64,000 bases of DNA from DTU036 sp964346475 (lineage in GTDB: Bacteria; Bacillota; Clostridia; Peptostreptococcales; Acidaminobacteraceae), in assembly GCA_964346475.1 (NCBI GenBank), contig CAYFUM010000001.1, forward strand, positions 1 through 64,000. The letters are read 5' to 3'. The first letter of the stretch is position 1; each line of letters opens with the position of its first letter. The notes below the pieces were generated by a model. It was given only the letters and a program-made list of their open reading frames with translations, ran no database searches and was not told the DNA's origin. Positions 35,855 to 43,417 of this stretch are shown here, in pieces. Position numbers and translations under genes: made by a program.

Positions 35855-36324
35855 TGAAGAGATACCTTTTTACGGCATTTTTATCGATGATTCCAATAAG
35901 TGAGGTAAGAGGAGGTATACCCTATGCTATGAGCCAGGGTATACCCTTTCCCCTTTCCTATCTTTTGCCGGTGGCTTCCAACATGCTGGTGGTTCTTCCC
36001 CTGCTCTTTATGGTAAAGCCTCTCTTTAGATTTTTAAGACAGCACCACGTCTTTGAGAAGCTTATAGATGCCTATGAAGAAAGAGCCAGCAGAAAGCTCA
36101 ATAGGCACCTTAAATTTAAAAAATGGGCGCTGTTTGTCTTTGTAGCAATACCCCTACCTACTACTGGGGTCTACACAGGGGTGGTGGCCAGTATCCTGGC
36201 TGGTATGAGGGCGAGGGAGGCCATGGCCCCTCTTCTCTTGGGGGTTGTTGTTTCTGGATTTCTCACCCATATGGCGGCTTCAGGCCTACTTGGCGTTTTT
36301 CAATTTATCTTTGCAAAGTTCTAG
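35854..36324 (+). CDS. Small multidrug export family membrane protein (COG2426)
   Basis: The 156-residue protein MKRYLFTAFLSMIPISEVRG fits the Sm_multidrug_ex family: the early PISEVRGGIPYAMSQGIPF motif, ALFVFVAIPLPTTGVYTG with the paired proline-glycine turn, and about four spans. The family name comes from weak evidence and the transported compound is unknown. The ATG overlaps the PepF stop by 1 nt (TAATG), so it is translationally coupled to the DHFR-PepF gene. No terminator follows before the pyrG promoter. Confidence 0.8.
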   Translation: MKRYLFTAFLSMIPISEVRGGIPYAMSQGIPFPLSYLLPVASNMLVVLPLLFMVKPLFRFLRQHHVFEKLIDAYEERASRKLNRHLKFKKWALFVFVAIPLPTTGVYTGVVASILAGMRAREAMAPLLLGVVVSGFLTHMAASGLLGVFQFIFAKF

Positions 36325-36341
36325 GAGGGGCTAGTAAAAGC

Positions 36342-36371
36342 TTGACCAGGCTTCCTAGTTTTTGTTATAAT
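36342..36371 (+). promoter_or_regulatory. Promoter of pyrG
   Basis: TTGACC (36342-36347), an 18-nt spacer and TATAAT (36366-36371) give a strong promoter. Transcription would start near 36378-36380, leaving a leader of about 85 nt with two hairpins before pyrG. Confidence 0.75.
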
Positions 36372-36413
36372 TATAAATAGTTATGTGCACCCAGGCAGGG
36401 TGCCTTTACCCCC

Positions 36414-36455
36414 GTGGTAGGTCATCCTCCCTAGGATATCTATCACCTTTTTTTT
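36414..36455 (+). terminator. Leader terminator / attenuator ahead of pyrG
   Basis: A 14-bp stem with one bulged C (36414-36428 with 36433-36446), loop CCCT, then C and eight T. It lies between the pyrG promoter and ATG, so it must be read through for pyrG expression. A small upstream hairpin (GCACCC-AGGCA-GGGTGC, 36387-36403) contains AGGGTG, able to pair with CATCCT in the terminator left arm. Confidence 0.75.
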
Positions 36456-36464
36456 GGAGAAATT

Positions 36465-38039
36465 ATGAATACTAAATACATTTTTATTACTGGGGGAGTT
36501 GTATCTTCTCTGGGCAAGGGTATTACTGCAGCCTCCCTAGGACGCCTTCTAAAGGCCAGGGGCTACAAGGTGGCAATTCAAAAGTTTGACCCCTACATCA
36601 ACATTGATCCAGGCCGTATGAGTCCCTACCAGCATGGTGAGGTCTTTGTCACTGAAGATGGGGCCGAGACCGATCTTGACCTGGGCCACTATGAAAGATT
36701 TACTGATGAAAACCTTAACAAATACTCTTCTGTAACCTCGGGTAAGGTCTATTGGAATGTCTTAAATACCGAAAGAGAAGGGGGCTATGAGGGGGCAACG
36801 GTCCAGGTTATTCCCCATATCACAGATGAGATAAAAAGAAGGGTCTATATCTTAGGCGAGGAAAACGATGTTGTCATAACCGAAATAGGTGGAACCGTAG
36901 GGGATATTGAGTCCCTTCCCTTCCTGGAGGCCATAAGACAGCTCAAGTATGAAATGCCCGGTGAGGACATCCTCTATATACATATGACCCTGATACCCTA
37001 TTTAAGGGCAGCAGGTGAGCTTAAAACCAAGCCCACCCAGCACTCGGTCAAGGAGCTGCAGAGCCAGGGTATCCAGCCCCATATAATTGTATGTAGAAGC
37101 CCCAGTCCCCTGACCCAGGAGGTCAAGGACAAGATAGGTCTTTTTTGCAACATTCCCTCGGACCACGTCTTCCACAACCTGGATGCCCAGAGCATTTATG
37201 AAATCCCCCTCTATCTAGAGAAGGACGGCCTAGCTGAAAAGGCCTGCTCCATCCTAAAGCTCCCCAGTCCTGAGCCAGAACTTGGCCAGTGGAGGGAGAT
37301 GGTAAAAAAGGATTTGGCAAGGGAGGAGGAGCTGGAAATTGCCTTGGTGGGCAAGTATGTTGAGCTAAAGGATGCCTATATCTCAGCCAGTGAAGCCTTG
37401 GAGCACGTGGGTATAGAGCTGGGTCTAAGACCCAAGATACGCTGGATAAATGCCGAGGAGCTAAATAGGACCAATAGCGCAGAACTCCTAGGCGGAGTCC
37501 AGGGCCTTCTTCTACCCAGTGGCTTTGGGAAAAGGGGTCTTGATGGCATGATAGAAGCCTGTAGATATGCAAGGCTTGAGGGCCTTCCCTTTTTTGGCCT
37601 AGGTTTTGGTATGCAGGCAGCAGGCCTGGAATTTGCCAGGAATGTTCTTGGCTATGAAGATGCTAATTCCACTGAATTTAATCCTGGAAGCTCCTTTCCT
37701 GTTATAGATATTGATCCTAATGATACCAGCATGAGGCTGGGGGCCCAGGAGGTTGTCCTTGCCCCTGATAGCAGGTTTAGAGCCCTCTATGGCATGGACA
37801 GGATAGAGGAGCGCCACAGGCATAGATATGATTTTTGTTCCAGGGACCAGAGGCTTTTTGAAGAGGCAGGCCTTAAGTTTTCCGGCCTTTCCAAGGATGG
37901 CCTCAGGGTTGAAGCCCTGGAGCTTCCTGATCATCCCTTCTATCTAGCCTGCCAGTACCATCCTGAGTTTAGATCAAGACCAACCAGGCCCCATCCCCTC
38001 TTTAGGGCCTTTGTAGAGGCTTGCCTAGAGCACAGATAA
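36465..38039 (+). CDS. pyrG: CTP synthase lacking the glutaminase cysteine
   Basis: PyrG aminates UTP to CTP using ATP and normally glutamine. The 524-residue protein has an intact synthase domain: TGGVVSSLGKGITAASLGRL, KFDPYINIDPGRMSPYQHGE, GHYERF, EIGGTVGDIES and KTKPTQHSVKEL. The class I glutaminase domain keeps ANSTEF, ERHRHRY and the His-Glu of QYHPEF (His499, Glu501). The nucleophile motif GICLGMQ reads GLGFGMQ, with Gly380 (codon GGT at 37602-37604) in place of Cys, and PGGFG reads PSGFG. The inference is an ammonia-only enzyme. A terminator-like leader suggests nucleotide-responsive attenuation. Confidence 0.93.
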   Translation: MNTKYIFITGGVVSSLGKGITAASLGRLLKARGYKVAIQKFDPYINIDPGRMSPYQHGEVFVTEDGAETDLDLGHYERFTDENLNKYSSVTSGKVYWNVLNTEREGGYEGATVQVIPHITDEIKRRVYILGEENDVVITEIGGTVGDIESLPFLEAIRQLKYEMPGEDILYIHMTLIPYLRAAGELKTKPTQHSVKELQSQGIQPHIIVCRSPSPLTQEVKDKIGLFCNIPSDHVFHNLDAQSIYEIPLYLEKDGLAEKACSILKLPSPEPELGQWREMVKKDLAREEELEIALVGKYVELKDAYISASEALEHVGIELGLRPKIRWINAEELNRTNSAELLGGVQGLLLPSGFGKRGLDGMIEACRYARLEGLPFFGLGFGMQAAGLEFARNVLGYEDANSTEFNPGSSFPVIDIDPNDTSMRLGAQEVVLAPDSRFRALYGMDRIEERHRHRYDFCSRDQRLFEEAGLKFSGLSKDGLRVEALELPDHPFYLACQYHPEFRSRPTRPHPLFRAFVEACLEHR

Positions 38040-38050
38040 AAGAAGTCCTG

Positions 38051-38076
38051 GAGCCGGGAGACCCCCGGCTCTTTTT
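38051..38076 (+). terminator. Terminator after pyrG
   Basis: GAGCCGGG, loop AGACC, CCCGGCTC, TTTTT: a perfect 8-bp GC-rich stem with U-tract, 11 nt past the stop. Confidence 0.88.
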
Positions 38077-38117
38077 ATGTAGAGAGGCTGGTTGTATTTT
38101 AAATTCCTTCTGGATGA

Positions 38118-38146
38118 TTGACAGGAGGAGGCTGGGGAAGTATACT
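38118..38146 (+). promoter_or_regulatory. Promoter of the metal-resistance operon
   Basis: TTGACA (38118-38123), exactly 17 nt, TATACT (38141-38146). It is the closest match to sigma-A consensus in the window. Transcription would start near 38153, inside the operator. Confidence 0.85.
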
Positions 38147-38149
38147 ATG

Positions 38150-38167
38150 CTTGAACAACTACTCAAG
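38150..38167 (+). promoter_or_regulatory. ArsR/SmtB-type operator
   Basis: CTTGA-ACAACTAC-TCAAG is an inverted repeat. It contains TGAACA-ACTA-CTCA, one base from the TGAACA-n4-TTCA operator known for SmtB/CzrA-type sensors. It covers the predicted start site, so bound repressor would block transcription. Confidence 0.65.
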
Positions 38168-38184
38168 TTACTTAAGGAGCTGGC

Positions 38185-38475
38185 ATGCTGATTTCAGATT
38201 TAGAAGCAGGAGAACTGGCGGAATTTTTTAGGATTATTGGGGACCCTACCCGGGTGAAAATAATCTTTGCTCTAAAGGATGGAGAAAAAAGCGTAGGAGA
38301 GCTTTCAAAGCTCCTAGGCCTTAGCCTGTCTGCAATCAGCCATCAGCTAAGGCTCCTAAAGGCCCATAGGACAGTTAAAAATAGAAAGGAGGGGAGGATG
38401 GTGTACTACAGCCTGGATGATGATCACGTTTATGAGCTGATCTGTCAGGGCTATGAACACATCGCCCATATCTAA
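38185..38475 (+). CDS. ArsR/SmtB-family metal-responsive repressor
   Basis: The 96-residue winged-helix protein has EFFRIIGDPTRVKIIFALKD, the recognition helix LSLSAISHQLRLLKAHRTVK, the wing NRKEGRMVYYSL, and a C-terminal alpha5 DDHVYELICQGYEHIAHI. The alpha5 region with Asp, His and His (DDH...H..H) fits the interfacial Zn/Co site of SmtB/CzrA-type sensors. There is no N-terminal CxC-type cadmium/lead site. ATG 38185 follows AAGGAG. It lies directly upstream of the metal ATPase and presumably represses it until metal binds. Confidence 0.88.
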   Translation: MLISDLEAGELAEFFRIIGDPTRVKIIFALKDGEKSVGELSKLLGLSLSAISHQLRLLKAHRTVKNRKEGRMVYYSLDDDHVYELICQGYEHIAHI

Positions 38476-38476
38476 G

Positions 38477-40474
38477 ATGAAAACATGGCACTTACAGAAT
38501 CTACACTGTGCATCCTGCGCAGCAAAAATTGAAGAGAGAGTCAGGGGAATGGATGTAGGCCAGGTCAGCCTAAATGCAGTTAGCATGGATATCCGTATAG
38601 AAAGACCCCCTAGCAACATGCAGCTTCTTCTTCAGGATATTGTGGATGAAATTGAACCAGGTGTTAAAGTGGTGGAGGAAAGGGTGGAGGAGAAGAGCTA
38701 TCTTTTACACAGGATAGTCCTTGGGGCTAGTCTCTTTGCTCTTCACAGTTTTCTACCCTATAGCCGGGCTATACTCCTTCTAGCCTACTCTATTTTAGCC
38801 TATGACGTCCTCTATAAATCCCTGATAAACCTCTTGAGGGGTCAGCTTTTAGATGAGAATTTTCTTATGGCTGTTGCCACCTTGGGAGCCCTGGCCCTCA
38901 GGGATTTTCCCGAGGCAGTGGCGGTCATGCTCTTTTACCAGGTCGGTGAGTACCTCCAGGAAAGGGCTCTTAACAGGAGCCAGAAGTCCATAGAGGCCCT
39001 GCTGGAACTAAGACCCGATGAGGTCAGCGTTAGAAGAAATTCCCAGTGGATAAAGCTTGCTCCAGAGGAGCTGGTGCTGGGGGATTTAATTAGAGTTCTC
39101 CCCGGTGAGAGGGTGGCCGTGGACTGTCTGGTCTATGAGGGTGAGAGCAGTGTTGATACCTCAGCTATTACAGGAGAGAGTAGACCAGTCAAGGTCAGTT
39201 ATAAGGAACCCGTCTACAGCGGCAGCATAAATCTTGACTCTCCAATAGACTTAGTGGTTAAGAAAAAATATAGTGAATCCACCCTGGCCAGGATTCTGGC
39301 CCTGGTCCAGGATGCCGGCTTTAAGAAGGCTCCTGTGGAGCGCTTTATAACCAGGTTTTCTAAATTATATACTCCAGTGGTAGTGGGCATTGCCCTGCTC
39401 CTAGCCCTGGTACCAAGCCTGATGGGCCTGGAGGGTGATTGGATTAGAAGGGCCCTGGTATTTCTAGTTATTTCCTGCCCCTGTGGCTTTGTGATTTCCG
39501 TACCCCTTTCCTTCTATGCCGGCATAGGAAAGGCCTCCTCCCAGGGTATCCTGATCAAGGGAGGCACAGACCTTGAAACCCTATCCAAGCTTAAGGGCCT
39601 GGTATTTGATAAGACTGGTACCCTGACCAGGGGAGAGTTTTCAATCCAGGAAATCATGGCAAGGGACATCTCCCAGAGGGAGCTCCTTAAAATAGCAGCC
39701 TCCCTGGAGAGCCGCTCAACCCACCCCATAGCCAGGAGCATTGTAGCTGCCCATGATGGCAATATCTACCAGTATGATAGGTATCTGGAGGTCAGGGGCA
39801 AGGGTATAGAGGGCTATAGGAGGGACCAACGCTTTTTAATCGGTTCCAAGCTCTTTCTTGAAGAAAAGGGAATAGAGGTGAAGGAAGGAGCTAGCCTTAT
39901 TCATCTTGCTAGGGACCAGGACTACCTGGGCTATCTAGAACTGGGAGATAAACTCAGGGAGGAAAGTGCTGAGCTTATGGAGGGTCTTTCTAGGCTGGGC
40001 CTTAAGAAGTTCATGCTCAGCGGAGACAAGAAGGAACTGACCGATGAGGTGGCAAGTAGCATAGGCATCGATAGGGCCTATGGAGAGCTTATGCCAGAGG
40101 ACAAGGTGACTATCTATGAGGAGATAAAGGAAGAGTTTTCACCCCTGGCCTTTGTGGGTGATGGCATAAACGACGCCCCAGTCCTTGCCAGGAGTGATCT
40201 TGGTATAGCTATGGGGGGCCTGGGTTCCGATGCAGCCCTGGAGGCTGCAGATATGGTACTCATGGAGGATAATCCATTAAAAATACTCCAGGGTATCGAG
40301 ATCTCTCGAAAAACCCTCAAGCACCTCTGGCAGAACATAGTCTTTATATTTGGGGTAAAGGTCCTAGTCCTCCTGCTGGGAGCATTGGGTATAGCCAGCA
40401 TGTGGATGGCAGTTTTTGCCGATGTGGGGGTTACAGTAATAGCAATTTTAAACTCTCTTAGGATTTACAAGTAA
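38477..40474 (+). CDS. Heavy-metal P1B-type ATPase (Zn/Cd/Pb exporter)
   Basis: This is a 665-residue metal exporter. An N-terminal HMA domain has NLHCASCAAKIEERV with the metal-binding CxxC. Then come paired spans, the actuator loop ITGESRPV, the transport motif SCPCGFVISVP (CPC), the phosphorylation site DKTGTLT near residue 378, the HP motif in STHPIARSIV, and GDGINDAPVL. A C-terminal ADVGVTVIAILNSLRI with Asp is typical of Zn/Cd (ZntA/CadA) rather than Cu pumps. The start is uncertain: ATG 38477 follows the repressor stop but has a weak ribosome site, and ATG 38453 inside the repressor gene would add 8 residues. Confidence 0.9.
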   Translation: MKTWHLQNLHCASCAAKIEERVRGMDVGQVSLNAVSMDIRIERPPSNMQLLLQDIVDEIEPGVKVVEERVEEKSYLLHRIVLGASLFALHSFLPYSRAILLLAYSILAYDVLYKSLINLLRGQLLDENFLMAVATLGALALRDFPEAVAVMLFYQVGEYLQERALNRSQKSIEALLELRPDEVSVRRNSQWIKLAPEELVLGDLIRVLPGERVAVDCLVYEGESSVDTSAITGESRPVKVSYKEPVYSGSINLDSPIDLVVKKKYSESTLARILALVQDAGFKKAPVERFITRFSKLYTPVVVGIALLLALVPSLMGLEGDWIRRALVFLVISCPCGFVISVPLSFYAGIGKASSQGILIKGGTDLETLSKLKGLVFDKTGTLTRGEFSIQEIMARDISQRELLKIAASLESRSTHPIARSIVAAHDGNIYQYDRYLEVRGKGIEGYRRDQRFLIGSKLFLEEKGIEVKEGASLIHLARDQDYLGYLELGDKLREESAELMEGLSRLGLKKFMLSGDKKELTDEVASSIGIDRAYGELMPEDKVTIYEEIKEEFSPLAFVGDGINDAPVLARSDLGIAMGGLGSDAALEAADMVLMEDNPLKILQGIEISRKTLKHLWQNIVFIFGVKVLVLLLGALGIASMWMAVFADVGVTVIAILNSLRIYK

Positions 40475-40476
40475 TT

Positions 40477-40502
40477 ATAGCTAGGACTTTTGTCCTAGCT
40501 AT
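40477..40502. terminator. Bidirectional terminator between the metal ATPase and crotonase genes
   Basis: ATAGCTAGGAC, loop TTTT, GTCCTAGCTAT: a perfect 11-bp stem with AT-rich flanks. The minus-strand TAG stop of the crotonase-like gene is inside the right arm. Confidence 0.75.
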
Positions 40503-41266
40503 TTATATCTTGGGGGTCTTTTTTCCAAAAAGGCTGAGACTCCCTCCCTGGCTTCTTCTGTAGTGCAGAGGCTGGCAAAGTGGTAGTTGGAAAGCTCCGT
40601 TGCATCACTGTAGCTTAGATCCTCTATTTGGTAGAAGGATTTTTTCCCCAGCTGCATAGCCTTGGGGGACTTGTCGGCAAGTCTTTTCGCATAGTTAAAG
40701 GACTCCTCCTCCAGGCTTTCCTCGGGAAAGACCCTATTTATAAGGCCAATATTTAAGGCTTCATCAGCTTTAATTAAATCCCCTGTGAGGATAAGCTCCA
40801 GGGTTCTTTTTCTGCCCAGGCTCTTTACCAGGGCAACAGCAGGGCCCATACAAAAAAGACCGACATTTATTGCCGTTGCACCAAACCTTGCCCTATCAGA
40901 GGCCAGGGCTAGATCGCAGGCTGCTACCAGGCCCAGGCCATTGGCAATTGCCAGGCCTTGAACCGAGGCAATGACTGGCTTTCCCATGGATGAAATTGTG
41001 GTGTTCATCTTCTCCATGAGGCGGACCCAGTGGAGATATTCCTCCATGGACCTGCCATCTATAAAGTTCACATCTATTCCGGTGGAGAAATTCCTTCCTC
41101 TGGCCTTTATAAGTACTACATTGACCCGGGGGTCCTCTTCGTATTCCTCCAGGGTCTGGTTTAGCTCCCTGGCCATGGTGAGGTTGAAGGTATTGTAGGC
41201 CTCGGGCCTGTTTAAAGTAATTATTCCCACCTTGTCCCTAATTTCTACTAGTAGGCTTTCTTTCAA
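40499..41266 (-). CDS. Enoyl-CoA hydratase/isomerase-family (crotonase-fold) protein
   Basis: This 255-residue crotonase-fold protein (GIITLNRPEAYNTFNLTMAR, oxyanion-hole segments GRNFSTGIDV and VQGLAIANGLGLVAACDLAL) resembles the ECHDC3 branch, seen in NVGLFCMGPAVALVKSLGRK and LTGDLIKADEALNIGLIN. At the two positions of the hydratase glutamates (rat Glu144 and Glu164) it has Gly and Ala, so ordinary enoyl-CoA hydration is unlikely. The start is TTG at 41266-41264 with AAGGAGG upstream. It follows the ATP-cone gene by 20 nt. The substrate is unknown. Confidence 0.82.
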   Translation of the reverse strand: MKESLLVEIRDKVGIITLNRPEAYNTFNLTMARELNQTLEEYEEDPRVNVVLIKARGRNFSTGIDVNFIDGRSMEEYLHWVRLMEKMNTTISSMGKPVIASVQGLAIANGLGLVAACDLALASDRARFGATAINVGLFCMGPAVALVKSLGRKRTLELILTGDLIKADEALNIGLINRVFPEESLEEESFNYAKRLADKSPKAMQLGKKSFYQIEDLSYSDATELSNYHFASLCTTEEAREGVSAFLEKRPPRYK

Positions 41267-41286
41267 GTCTTCCTCCTTAGGCGTGA

Positions 41287-41679
41287 TTATTTTCTTCCTG
41301 CACGAAAGCTCTTAGATATGTCATAGTACTTGTTTTTATAGAGTTTTTCTAGAATTAGGTCTCTGAGCTGCCAGGTGTAGAAGATCCTACCCAGCCTATC
41401 AGCCTCTTTTTTTACATCTTCACAGAAAATCCTAAGTTCAGCGCTGGCTAGGGGGCTTTTTGCTTCATCGGAGGCCCTGGCTAGGGAGGCCTGGAGTTTG
41501 TCGCAGTTAAACTCCTCCAGGAGGCCATTTCTTTTAATAACATAGCTAGTCCCATCACCAAGGACCTCTTCATAGAGGCCGGGTAGTGAGCCTGTTACCA
41601 GCCTACTCAGTTCCCTGGCAGATAGCTTCTTCTCTCTTAGATTTTCTACAAGATCTTTAAACAATAAATTTGACTCCAT
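41287..41679 (-). CDS. Stand-alone ATP-cone domain protein
   Basis: The 130-residue protein has about 45 N-terminal residues without a recognised fold, then YVIKRNGLLEEFNCDKLQAS, the ATP-cone opening seen in NrdR and ribonucleotide reductases, through to TWQLRDLILEKLYKNKYYDI. It lacks the NrdR zinc ribbon and any reductase domain. ATP-cones bind ATP/dATP, so a nucleotide-sensing role is possible but not shown. ATG 41679 has GAGGAGG upstream. Its neighbours (transglutaminase-like and crotonase-like genes) give no functional hint. Confidence 0.65.
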   Translation of the reverse strand: MESNLLFKDLVENLREKKLSARELSRLVTGSLPGLYEEVLGDGTSYVIKRNGLLEEFNCDKLQASLARASDEAKSPLASAELRIFCEDVKKEADRLGRIFYTWQLRDLILEKLYKNKYYDISKSFRAGRK

Positions 41680-41717
41680 TTCTTCCTCCTCTTAAAAGTT
41701 TAATTCCCTAGAACAGC

Positions 41718-43355
41718 TTAGATATCATGAAGGATTGGCTCTCTGCCAAAGTAGTCCTTGGGCAGACTCATAAAGAGGCTGCTATCCTTTCCCTCCCTTA
41801 AATAGCCATAGGGATCCAGGATGTGCCAGAGGCCATTGGACAGGATCTCTACGCCAAAAAGTGTCTGGCTTTTATTGGAGATTATTCTGGTGGGGATGCC
41901 GCTTCTTCTCAGCAGGGCCCCGTAGATAAGGGCGCTGGTCTTCCTATCCAGAGTCCTGGTTTCCAGAGCCTGGCTTGGCCCCTCCACTGTACCCAGACTA
42001 AAGTTGTCCCCAAGGATTTCCATGAGCCTCCTGGCCTTGTCATAGTCGTAGCTCAGGCCCTTTACCTGGCTACTGAGTTCTCCAACCAGCTCCTCCTGAC
42101 TTAAAATAGAATCAGAATAGGAGAGTAGGAGGCCCTCCTCCAGACTGGTATTTAATAGGGAGAACATTAGAAGGGAATCTTGGCCCTCAAAGAAGTCCAG
42201 CCCTTCCTGGCTTAGCTCCTCCTCGCTAGCTGGTATAGCTAGGCTGAGGCTATGAAAGCCCAGGCCAAAGGGGATGGGGATTCTAGCATTAAATTTTCCC
42301 TCTTCCACAGGGAAACTATAGTCAAAGCTTCGCTTACCCCTTTTTACAGTGGCCCTTAATCTGGTTACCGAGGGGTGGATAGAGCCCTTTAGGACCAGCA
42401 CCTTATCCACCACCATGTTGGAATAAAGGGGCAGGTCCAGTTCCATGCCCAGGGCAAAAAATCCTCCAAGTTCTACGTAGTGCTCCTCCCTCTCATCAAT
42501 GGTGTAGGCATTGAGCTGGAGACTGGAGAGAATTTCCTCCTCCAGTTTTATTGCAGAGCTTGGGGATTGGCTGTGGTTGAAAAAAAAGGTCTCAACATAG
42601 CGGTTTTCCAGGGTGAAAAAACTCAGGCCATAGTAGCTTGTCATCTTGTCATCCTTGTCCTTTTTAATAAAACTCCGGTGGAGGATCCTCCTGCCCTCTA
42701 TAAGAAGGTTTTTGCTGTCGTTTCTATCAAAATCCTCCAGCTCCAGTTCTTCTAGCCTCCTGGAAATTACATCCTCCAAATCCCCCTCTCCCAGGGGGCC
42801 TGTAGTTACCTCTATAAAGCTATCGGTCTCCTCCTGGCTAAAGCTATTTGGTGAGCTTCTCTTCCAGAAAAAGGGAAGGATATAGGAAATTTTTGCATCT
42901 ACGAAGTCCACCTTTTGCCGGTTTTGTAGATAGCTAAGGCTGACATCCTGGCTTCCTCCAGTTATGGAGATTTCCTTATCATCCAGGTTGTAGTGGAAGT
43001 TCATATAGTCCAGAAGGACCCTATAGGGAACGTAGAGCTCATTGTTCTTTTTAAAGGGAGGGTTTTTCCATTTAAGTTCTTTACCATTTAAATAATATAT
43101 GTTACTATTTATATTGAATTTAATAAAAATATTGTCTCGAAAGATTATTACATCGCCACTGCTTCTCTCGGTAAACTGCATGGAAGTTAGCTGAGAGAAG
43201 GTTTTTATAGGCAAAAAAAACTCCTCCTCACTACTCAAAAGGGGAGTATCAATAACTTTCCCATTTAATTTAATATCCACTGGCAGCAGGCCTGCCCCCA
43301 GAAGAGGAATTATTAGTAGACATATTAAAAGTCTATCCCTCATTTTTGTTTTCAT
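41718..43355 (-). CDS. Exported transglutaminase-like protein with degenerate active site
   Basis: The 545-residue protein has a signal or membrane anchor (MKTKMRDRLLICLLIIPLLG), a copper-amine-oxidase-N/stalk-like domain (DIKLNGKVIDTPLL, FFLPIKTFSQL, ELYVPYRVLLDYM), a long central region without a recognised fold, and a C-terminal transglutaminase-core segment ALIYGALLRRSGIPTRIISN then GLWHILDPYG. The catalytic Cys position reads Arg and the usual HAWVE reads LFGVE, so Cys and His are lost while Asp remains. The start is uncertain: ATG 43355 gives the cleanest signal sequence but only a weak ribosome site. Confidence 0.7.
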   Translation of the reverse strand: MKTKMRDRLLICLLIIPLLGAGLLPVDIKLNGKVIDTPLLSSEEEFFLPIKTFSQLTSMQFTERSSGDVIIFRDNIFIKFNINSNIYYLNGKELKWKNPPFKKNNELYVPYRVLLDYMNFHYNLDDKEISITGGSQDVSLSYLQNRQKVDFVDAKISYILPFFWKRSSPNSFSQEETDSFIEVTTGPLGEGDLEDVISRRLEELELEDFDRNDSKNLLIEGRRILHRSFIKKDKDDKMTSYYGLSFFTLENRYVETFFFNHSQSPSSAIKLEEEILSSLQLNAYTIDEREEHYVELGGFFALGMELDLPLYSNMVVDKVLVLKGSIHPSVTRLRATVKRGKRSFDYSFPVEEGKFNARIPIPFGLGFHSLSLAIPASEEELSQEGLDFFEGQDSLLMFSLLNTSLEEGLLLSYSDSILSQEELVGELSSQVKGLSYDYDKARRLMEILGDNFSLGTVEGPSQALETRTLDRKTSALIYGALLRRSGIPTRIISNKSQTLFGVEILSNGLWHILDPYGYLREGKDSSLFMSLPKDYFGREPILHDI

Positions 43356-43375
43356 TATTACCAACTTTCTACCCC

Positions 43376-43381
43376 TATAAT
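43376..43381 (+). promoter_or_regulatory. -10 element of the rho promoter
   Basis: TATAAT at 43376-43381 with only a weak -35. It overlaps the minus-strand -10 of the divergent gene, so polymerases for the two genes should compete. Confidence 0.5.
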
Positions 43382-43405
43382 ATCTAATTTTATGCATATA
43401 TGCAA
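43377..43405 (-). promoter_or_regulatory. Promoter of the transglutaminase-like operon
   Basis: Minus strand TTGCAT (43405-43400), 17-nt spacer, TATTAT (43382-43377). It has the same -35 hexamer and spacing as the pyr operon promoter. Start near 43370, leader about 15 nt. Confidence 0.6.
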
Positions 43406-43417
43406 TTGGAGGACCCC

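Noticed and set aside
36378..36400. Bacillus-type G-reiteration start for pyrG
   Set aside because: The predicted start is A/G followed by TTATG. There is no GGG run at the expected position.
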